Origin: Streptomyces rubellomurinus
Lineage (GTDB): Bacteria > Actinomycetota > Actinomycetes > Streptomycetales > Streptomycetaceae
NCBI RefSeq assembly: GCF_000961885.1
Contig: NZ_JZKH01000089.1
Location: forward strand, 1 to 31,019
Direction: 5' to 3'
DNA length: 31,019 nucleotides
This document shows positions 7,210-12,967 of this stretch, one piece after another. The notes under the pieces were generated by a model. It had not been told where the DNA came from. It did no database searches and saw only the letters and a program-made list of their open reading frames with translations. A program made the position numbers and the translations under genes. How positions within the stretch are numbered: the first letter of the stretch is position 1; the number at the start of each line of letters is the position of its first letter.

Positions 7210-7410
7210 TCAGATCACGGCGGCCGCGATCGGCAGGACGGTGGAGGCGATGTTGCTGAGGGTGTCCCAGAAGCTGTCGGCTTCGACGCCCTGCGCGCCG
7301 CCCAGGGTGCCGCCGTGGGTGCCGGTGCGGTCGACCGGCGGAGCGAGCTTCGGGAGCTGCGGGGTGGGGGACCACACCCGGCGCTCTTCGCGAACGTCTA
7401 CGTTGATCAT
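7210..7410 (-). CDS. RiPP precursor A with GVEAD protease site (cyanobactin-like)
   Basis: A 66-aa peptide. Its leader contains TPQLPKLAPPVDRTGTHG, almost identical to precursor C 560 bp upstream in the operon. After it comes QGVEAD, which fits the G(L/V)E(A/P)S recognition pentapeptide cut by PatA in cyanobactin precursors. The remaining C-terminus, SFWDTLSNIASTVLPIAAAVI, would be a hydrophobic core of about 21 residues without cysteine and without the AYDG-type follower used for macrocyclisation. The start ATG 7410 has GGAAG upstream. It is the last gene of an operon headed by a PatA/PatG-type protease. Cleavage after the Asp is inference from the motif. Confidence 0.75.
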   Translation of the reverse strand: MINVDVREERRVWSPTPQLPKLAPPVDRTGTHGGTLGGAQGVEADSFWDTLSNIASTVLPIAAAVI

Positions 7411-7502
7411 GGCGATCTTCCGTTCTCTGGTGCTGGTTCGGTGGGCTCATCCCTCGTCGGTGAGGGTCCCGAGGTGGTCAGTGACGGCCGCCGAGCGTGG
7501 TG

Positions 7503-7859
7503 CTACCGGGGCCGGGGGGCGCCGCCGCAGGCCCAGGGGGCCGGATCCGCGAAGCTGGGGCCGTAGAAGCCGCCCGGTCCGTCCAGGTAGTACGTGGGCG
7601 GGTTCGCGGCATGGGGCTTGCCGGTGGTCCCGTCGCCCGGGTCCGCGGCGGCGTCGGGAGCGGGCGCCGGGGCTGCGCCCGGGCCGACTGTCGGCGTCGG
7701 GCGGCCGGCGAAGGCGACGATCGCGTTGGACGTCGGCATGACCGAGTTCGTGCTCGAAGCTGCGTCGTCGACGCTGGGGAGCACCTTGACCAGCTTCAGA
7801 TCGGGGTCGTAGCCGACCTTGCGGTCGATCGGTGGTGCCTGGCGCGGCTGCTGTTCCAT
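7503..7859 (-). CDS. RiPP-operon protein B with APPIDR motif and Pro/Ala linker
   Basis: A 118-aa protein beginning with RQAPPIDRKVG, the same motif found in the three precursor leaders next to it. There is no GVEA/GVEP site. The middle (about 53-80) is a Pro/Ala/Gly/Asp-rich linker, and the end is a Tyr/Gly/Pro-rich stretch (NPPTYYLDGPGGFYGPSF) with one Cys near the C-terminus. It could be a longer precursor of a different class or an accessory protein recognised through the shared motif. The start ATG 7859 follows AGGAGAG. I cannot assign a function. Confidence 0.65.
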   Translation of the reverse strand: MEQQPRQAPPIDRKVGYDPDLKLVKVLPSVDDAASSTNSVMPTSNAIVAFAGRPTPTVGPGAAPAPAPDAAADPGDGTTGKPHAANPPTYYLDGPGGFYGPSFADPAPWACGGAPRPR

Positions 7860-7971
7860 GGTTCTGTCTCTCCTGCCGGGTGCTCCGGTGACCGACCCCG
7901 TGCCGAGGCGTCACCGGGTGGGGTGGCCGGCGGCGGAGGGCTCGGGTTCCGCCGCCGACACGGGTACCTCG

Positions 7972-8163
7972 TCAGAAGAGCGACCCGAGGCCTTGGGCAG
8001 CGGCGCCCAGGAGGCTCTTCAGGTCGAAGTTGGCCTCGACGCCCTGCGTGTCACCCAGGGCGGCGCCGTGGGTGCCGGTGCGGTCGACCGGCGGGGCCAG
8101 CTTCGGGAGCTGCGGGGTGGGGAACCACACCGGGTGCTCCTCGCGGATTTCTTCGTGGGTCAT
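7972..8163 (-). CDS. RiPP precursor C with GVEAN protease site (cyanobactin-like)
   Basis: A 63-aa peptide whose leader is nearly the same as precursor A from VW(F)PTPQLPKLAPPVDR through QGVEA, while the C-terminal 18 residues (FDLKSLLGAAAQGLGSLF) share almost nothing with A. A constant leader and protease site followed by a variable tail is the signature of a RiPP precursor family. The tail reads as a short amphipathic helix with one Lys and one Asp. No Cys and no AYDG-like follower. The start ATG 8163 is preceded by GAAGGGATG about 10 nt upstream. Confidence 0.78.
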   Translation of the reverse strand: MTHEEIREEHPVWFPTPQLPKLAPPVDRTGTHGAALGDTQGVEANFDLKSLLGAAAQGLGSLF

Positions 8164-8235
8164 TTCCGCTCATCCCTTCTCTTGTTCGTGTTCCTCTTCC
8201 GTGTCGATCTTCATCGGGTCACGGGGGCGGGGCCG

Positions 8236-8418
8236 TCAGTAGGCGGCGTAGCACATGCCCCGGGCCGGGCCGGTCAGGCCGGCGCACGGCGACCGGGAGG
8301 GTTCGACGCCCGGGCCGTAGGGCTGCCGGCCGGCCTCGCCCTGGTCGTCCCGGCGAATCGGCGGGGCCAGGACCGGCAGGTCGTGGACCGGTTTGGGGAG
8401 CGTTCTGGGAGTCTTCAT
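8236..8418 (-). CDS. RiPP precursor D with GVEPS protease site and Cys-x10-Cys core
   Basis: A 60-aa peptide starting at ATG 8418 with GGAGG 8 nt upstream; an earlier in-frame ATG lacks such a site. The leader has DLPVLAPPIRRD, matching the APP(V/I)xR motif of its neighbours. PGVEPS follows; GVEPS is exactly one of the PatE recognition sequences cut by PatA. The putative core is the last 19 residues, RSPCAGLTGPARGMCYAAY, with two cysteines ten residues apart and a terminal AY that recalls, but lacks, the DG of AYDG. It is the first small gene after the protease (66-bp gap). Confidence 0.78.
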   Translation of the reverse strand: MKTPRTLPKPVHDLPVLAPPIRRDDQGEAGRQPYGPGVEPSRSPCAGLTGPARGMCYAAY

Positions 8419-8484
8419 GATCCGCCTCCGGCGGGTTCCAGGAGTGGGGTCCCGTGCTGCGGGCACCGGCGGGTGCCCGCGGGC

Positions 8485-10911
8485 TCAGGAACCGAGGAAC
8501 TGGTGGGCCGGCGCCAGGCTGACGGGGAACTCGTCGCTGACGTCGATCGTGAACAGCAGGTTGACCCGGGCGCGCCGGTCGTTCTCCGGGTCGAAGAAGC
8601 TCACCGTCACGTCCTGGCAGTCCGAGCCCATGCGGCAGTACGGGCTCTTCGCGACGGTGATCGTGTCGATGCAGTACAGGCTGGGGTTCATCAGGTTCTC
8701 GAGGTTGAGGCCGCCGAGGGCCGAGGCCCGCTGGCTCGGGTTGCTGGGGATGCTCTGGCCCAGCAGCATGGCCTGGCTGATGGTCTTGGCGACCGAGAAC
8801 GCGTTCGTCCCGGCGGAGTTCATCGCCCGGTCGGCGGAGGTCTGCCCGAGGTTGCGGAACTGGTAGTAGACCTTGTCGAGGAACGCGTCGATGGTCCGGC
8901 GCACGTACGTCTCGTCGATCGCCATCTGCTGCTGCTCGGCCTCCTTCGTGACGGCCGCCAGCACGGCGTCCACCAGCTGCTTCTCGTACCAGATGAAGAC
9001 GCCGCGGCTCTTGACCTCCACGACGGGCACGATCTGGCCGGAGAACAGCCGGACGGTCCGGTCGGTCAGCCGGCCGGGCACCGAGATCCGGGAGATGTAG
9101 TCGTCGTCCGTGGCGGCCACCAGGTGCTGGCCGAGGTAGGCGTCCCGGAAGGAGCGGTAGACGGTGGAGACCGGTGGGGCGGCGATCGCCATCACGAGGT
9201 CGGCGAGTTTCGCGGGATCGGTCACGATCCGCTGCACGTCGGTCTTCGCGAGGGTGAGGTCCAGGGGGCCCGGGCTGGTGAAGTCCATGCCGACCGGGAG
9301 TTCGGCCTCCAGCGCGTAGATCGGCGTGCTCTCCAGGTTCAGCGTCCAGGTGACCTTGTCGGACGCCCACGGGTTGGCCGTCAGGTAGGCGTGCAGTTGC
9401 CGGGCGTCGTAGGGGTTCGCGGGTGATTCGGTCGGGGTCCCGTCCGGCATCGTGCCCTCGACGGGGTCCATCAGCTGGCGGAAGCTGTCCCGGCGGGCCT
9501 CGGTCTGGAAGTCGACGCCCACCTGGCCGATCGCGTACACCAGTGGCCGGTCGTTGGTGGAGGCGCAGGACGGCCGGACGCCGCCGCCGGCCCGCGCGCC
9601 GCCCTGACAGGCGCAGGGGGCGGCGGCCGGGGCGGGAGCGGCGGGTGCCACGGCCGCCGCCGGTGCGAGCCCGAGCGCGGTGGCGCCGGTGAGCGGGGCG
9701 GGTTCGGGGGGCGGGACGGGGGCGGGGCTCGCGGCCGCCACGCCGTCGGTCGCTCCCGTGCCGGATCCGGCACGTGCTCCGGCCGGTGCGACGGCTTCGT
9801 GGGGCGCGTCCTGCGCGATCGGTGCCGGCTGCGCGATCGGCGCGGCCTGGGGGGTGACGGCCGGAGAACTCTGGGTGTCCATGGTGCTGGCTCCCTCGTG
9901 CGAGTCGGAAGGGACGGTCCCGAGCGACGAGGGTCCGCCGGCTGCGGCGACCCGGGCCTCGGGGGAGAGGGTGGTGCGGCGGGCGCCGTCCGCCGTGGTC
10001 CCGGCGCCGGCCTGACGTGTCGTCGGATCTCCTCGGCTGATCAGCTCGTACGCCCGCGCCGCGTCCAGGTGGCCGACCAGGCGGCGTCGGCACTCGGGCG
10101 CTTCGGCGGGCGTGCAGGGCGCGGTGTCCGCGCCCTGCAGGACGGCCCGTCCGGCGGCCTGCGGGTCGGCGCGGCGCCCCGCGCGTCCCTGCGCGCCGAC
10201 CAGCAGCGCGGCAACCCCGGACACCAGTGGTGTGGCGAAGCTGCTGCCGGTGAGGGCCGTGCGCCCTCCGCCCGGGACGGCGCCCTCGATGCCCTCCCCC
10301 GGCGCGAGGACGCCGTTGGCCGCGTACGCGGAGCCCCAGTTGCTCAGCTCCAGCGGTTCGCCGTCCGGCCCGGCCGCGCCGACGGCGAGCACCGTCGGGA
10401 CGGCGGCCGGCACCTGCTCGCAGTCGCAGCCGTCGTTGCCGACCGCCGAGACCACCAGGACGCCCTGGTCGGCGCACAGCCGCAGGGCCCGTTCCAGCAT
10501 GGCGTCCGGCCGGGCGCCCTGACTGGGGTCGCCGCCGCTGATGTTGATGATGTGTGCCCCCTCCTGCACGGCCCGTTCGATGGCCCGGGCCAGGTCGAGC
10601 TGGTGCACCCGGCCCTCGCCCGCGTCGGTGAACACCGGGAGGACCAGGCCGCGGCAGCGCGGGGCGATCCCGGTCACCGGGCTGCCGGGCCGGCCGAAGA
10701 TCAGGCTGGTGACATGGGTGCCGTGCAGGGACATCCGGCCGCCGCCGGCGGGCTCGGTGACGAGGGTGTCGAGGCGGGTGAGGTCGGCGCCGTCGAAGCA
10801 CGGGTGCGACAGGTCGACGGGGCCGTCCAGGACGGCGACGCACACGGACGGGTCGCCGAGGAGGTCCGCCTCCGGGGCGCGGACGCCGCGCAGCACCGCT
10901 CTGGGCTCCAT
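8485..10911 (-). CDS. PatA/PatG-type subtilisin-like RiPP protease with C-terminal PatG-like domain
   Basis: An 808-aa protein. Residues 20-250 are an S8 subtilase domain with Asp29 (AVLDGPVDLSHPCF), His63 (LHGTHV), oxyanion Asn159 (SAVGND) and Ser224 (GSSFATP). The DGPVDLSHPCF stretch is characteristic of the cyanobactin proteases PatA and PatG. A Pro/Ala-rich linker with CAC...C cysteines spans about 265-455. The C-terminal part, about 457-808 (VYAIGQVGVDFQTEARRDSFRQ onward in pieces), resembles the PatG C-terminal domain. ATG 10911 has GAAGGA upstream. An internal, in-frame ATG at 9882 (Met344) has GAGGGAG 8 nt before it and could give a separate 465-aa C-terminal protein. It heads an operon of precursor-like genes, so it probably removes their leaders after GVEx(x). 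Whether it also macrocyclises is unknown. Confidence 0.82.
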   Translation of the reverse strand: MEPRAVLRGVRAPEADLLGDPSVCVAVLDGPVDLSHPCFDGADLTRLDTLVTEPAGGGRMSLHGTHVTSLIFGRPGSPVTGIAPRCRGLVLPVFTDAGEGRVHQLDLARAIERAVQEGAHIINISGGDPSQGARPDAMLERALRLCADQGVLVVSAVGNDGCDCEQVPAAVPTVLAVGAAGPDGEPLELSNWGSAYAANGVLAPGEGIEGAVPGGGRTALTGSSFATPLVSGVAALLVGAQGRAGRRADPQAAGRAVLQGADTAPCTPAEAPECRRRLVGHLDAARAYELISRGDPTTRQAGAGTTADGARRTTLSPEARVAAAGGPSSLGTVPSDSHEGASTMDTQSSPAVTPQAAPIAQPAPIAQDAPHEAVAPAGARAGSGTGATDGVAAASPAPVPPPEPAPLTGATALGLAPAAAVAPAAPAPAAAPCACQGGARAGGGVRPSCASTNDRPLVYAIGQVGVDFQTEARRDSFRQLMDPVEGTMPDGTPTESPANPYDARQLHAYLTANPWASDKVTWTLNLESTPIYALEAELPVGMDFTSPGPLDLTLAKTDVQRIVTDPAKLADLVMAIAAPPVSTVYRSFRDAYLGQHLVAATDDDYISRISVPGRLTDRTVRLFSGQIVPVVEVKSRGVFIWYEKQLVDAVLAAVTKEAEQQQMAIDETYVRRTIDAFLDKVYYQFRNLGQTSADRAMNSAGTNAFSVAKTISQAMLLGQSIPSNPSQRASALGGLNLENLMNPSLYCIDTITVAKSPYCRMGSDCQDVTVSFFDPENDRRARVNLLFTIDVSDEFPVSLAPAHQFLGS

Positions 10912-11519
10912 GGGGCATCGTCCTTCTCGGGGGCGGGGACCGGGTGCGCCCGGTGCCCCGCGGGGGTGGTGGGTCGTGCCGCGTCCGAACGGCCGGGCCC
11001 TGGTCGGGTGGTGGCCGCCGCGGGCCCGCTGCGCGGACCGCGGCAGCTGGTGCCAGTCAACGGGGCGGGCGTGGCGCGAGCGTGCCGGGGAGCGTCGTGG
11101 CGACCTGCCGGGCGCCGTCACGGGCCCGTCGGGCCGGCGTCCCGGCCGGGCGCTCCGGCGGGGCGGGGGCGGCGGCCGGGGCGACCGGGCGGGCGGGTCC
11201 GCGCTGTGACGGTCTGTGATTCCGGGGGCCGTGATCAGGTCGGCGGGGATCCGGCGCGTTCGTCAACATCCCTGCGCCGATGGGGCGCCGGGGCCGTGCG
11301 GGGCCCCGGCACGGGCGCTGTCGTGACGCTCGGCGACGAGGGCCGAGTACGCGCGGAGGACGGGCGCGGGACGCTCCCGGAACGTCCCGCGACGGCCCGG
11401 CGGCACCGCCGTGACACTGGTGCGTGGTCAGACGAACGCGCTGGTCACGCCTCCGGCGCACGCCCGGCGGCGTGCCTGAGGGGGTGCGAGGAACGCGCCG
11501 TCGCGGCAGAGTGGGGGTT
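10912..11519. other. 608-bp divergent intergenic region
   Basis: No gene I can support lies between the protease and the SARP gene. The region must hold both promoters. Three GTGA tetramers at 11206, 11216 and 11231, the first two 10 bp apart (CTGTGACGGTCTGTGATTCC), could be part of an activator site, since SARPs bind direct repeats spaced about one helical turn, but the repeats are short and the assignment is weak. A minus-strand TTGACG at 11257-11267 has no convincing partner hexamer. Confidence 0.3.
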
Positions 11520-12233
11520 GTGTTCTGGCATGGTCTGGGCATCGAACTGCTGCGGGGCTTCGAAGTCACCGCGGAAGGCGACCGCGTGCTCCTCCCGGTC
11601 GGCGCGCAACACCTGCTGGCGTTCCTGGCCCTGCACGAGGGCGGCGTCCAGCGCGGCGTGGCCGCCGAGCGGCTCTGGCCGGATTCGGCGCAGTACCGCG
11701 CGGCGGCGAACCTGCGGGCCGCGCTGTACCATGCGCGGCACCACGGGCCGGGGATGCCGATCGAGGCCTCCGGGCAGTGGCTCTGCCTGTCGCCCGCGGT
11801 GCGGGTCGACCTGCGCGCGGCGCGCGGCACCGCGCGCCAAGTCGTGGCCGGGCTCAGCCAGTTGCCGTCCGGTTGCGACGACCTGGTGGGCGACCTCGCG
11901 GCCGAGCTGCTGCCGGGCTGGGGGGACGAGTGGCTGATCACGGAGCGCGAGCGCTGGGATCAGCTGCGGCTGTACGCGCTGGAGAGCCTGGCCCGCCAAC
12001 TGTGCGGCGCCGAGCGGTACTTGGCGGCACTGCAGACCGCGCTCACGGCGATCGACATCGATCCCGTCCGGGAGACGGCGCATCGCATCGTGGTCGAGAT
12101 CCACCTCGCCGAGGGTAACATCGCCAGCGCGCTCCGCTTCTACCAGCAGTACCGCTCCTTCCTCCAGCGGGAACTGAACGTCGCGCCCTCGCCGAAGATG
12201 ACCGGCCTGGTGCGGAACCTGCTGCGGACCTGA
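11520..12233 (+). CDS. SARP/AfsR-type transcriptional activator
   Basis: A 237-aa small SARP. Residues about 5-85 form the OmpR-like winged helix (ELLRGFEV..., then LLPVGAQHLLAFLALHEGGVQ and RAAANLRAALYHAR). Residues about 130-237 form the bacterial transcriptional activation domain (ERERWDQLRLYALESLARQL ... HRIVVEIHLAEGNIASALRFYQQYRSFLQRELN). No NB-ARC or TPR extension is present. The family binds direct repeats upstream of biosynthetic genes and activates them. The start is either GTG 11520, which leaves the usual short N-terminus before the first strand, or GTG 11511. The gene is divergent from the PatA/PatG-like RiPP operon, its most likely target. Confidence 0.85.
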   Translation: MFWHGLGIELLRGFEVTAEGDRVLLPVGAQHLLAFLALHEGGVQRGVAAERLWPDSAQYRAAANLRAALYHARHHGPGMPIEASGQWLCLSPAVRVDLRAARGTARQVVAGLSQLPSGCDDLVGDLAAELLPGWGDEWLITERERWDQLRLYALESLARQLCGAERYLAALQTALTAIDIDPVRETAHRIVVEIHLAEGNIASALRFYQQYRSFLQRELNVAPSPKMTGLVRNLLRT

Positions 12234-12259
12234 GCAGCTGGGTCGGCGGCCGCGGCGAA

Positions 12260-12600
12260 TACTTGACTGCCCGTCAGGCGGCGTGCGGCGAGCTCCCGCA
12301 GTCCTTCGATCGCCGTGCGTGCGGCCGTGTCGTGTGACCCGCGTGATCCCGCGCGGCGACGGCCGAGGCGACGGCGAGCGTCCACGGGGCGGGGCGGATC
12401 CCGGGCCGGTCGCCGAGCAGGCCGCCGGTGAGCGCGCCGAGCGGCCCGAGGGCGTCGGCGAGGGCGTGCAGGGTCGCCATGACCCGGCCGAGGCGTCCTC
12501 GTCGGTCCCGGCGACCAGCACCGGGCCGAGCGCGACGTTGGCGGCGGCGCCGAACAGCGTGCGCGGGGCGCACCTCGGCGTGAGTGTCCATGACATCACT
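12260..12600 (-). pseudogene. Frameshifted C-terminal remnant of an MFS transporter
   Basis: Read from 12600 leftward, one frame gives TLFGAAANVALGPVLVAG and then shifts near 12495-12500 into another giving RGRLGRVMATLHALADALGP and LGALTGGLLGD. These are the end-of-domain motifs of drug-efflux MFS proteins (VAVGPVL, RGRVMA, LGALLGGLL), interrupted by a one-base frameshift. A possible second shift near 12340 leads into AIEGLRELAARR. The N-terminal two thirds are absent. It is a decayed gene, not a functional transporter. Confidence 0.6.
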
Positions 12601-12967
12601 CAGTGTGGCAGAGCGGCTCCGCCCGGGACATCCCGGGTTTCTGGGAGGTCCGTCCCCGGGTCGCGCGGAACCGGCCTTGAGGCGACCCTGACATCACATC
12701 AAGTTACTTTGAGGTAATATCGCCGGGCCGTCCGGTGACCACCCCCGGCCCCCTCGAAGGACTTGTCTGCTGCCCGATCGCCAGTTCCACCGCCATGGCC
12801 GCCCGTCGGCCGGAATGCGACGGGCCGACATCGAACCGTGGAGATTGAGTGATGATCCGGTGGTCTGAGGGCCGGTCCGCCAAGGTGGTGGCCGCAGGCA
12901 GCAACAGCACGCCCGGTGCCGACGCCCAATGGGCGGTCAACACCGGTCCGAAGAAGGGGAGTTACCG
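12601..12967. other. Intergenic region upstream of the molybdenum hydroxylase genes
   Basis: No gene supported. An AT-rich island at 12690-12720 includes TAATAT (12715-12720), a fair -10 hexamer, but no -35 lies at the standard spacing (the nearest, CTGACA at 12688, is 21 bp away). It could be the promoter of the 12968 gene, with a long leader. Otherwise nothing stands out. Confidence 0.3.

Noticed and set aside
7447..7914. Alternative minus-strand frame of 155 codons overlapping protein B
   Set aside because: Arg/Pro-rich translation typical of an off-frame reading of GC-rich DNA; protein B has the shared APPIDR motif and a good ribosome-binding site.
7972..8163. Precursor C as a lanthipeptide substrate of the LanC-like protein
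   Set aside because: The tail has no Cys and only two Ser, so it cannot form lanthionine rings; the same holds for precursor A.
7819..9426. Plus-strand open frame of 535 codons across the RiPP operon
   Set aside because: It is the complement of the precursor genes and the PatG-like domain, with Val/Gly/Arg-rich composition and no recognisable motif.
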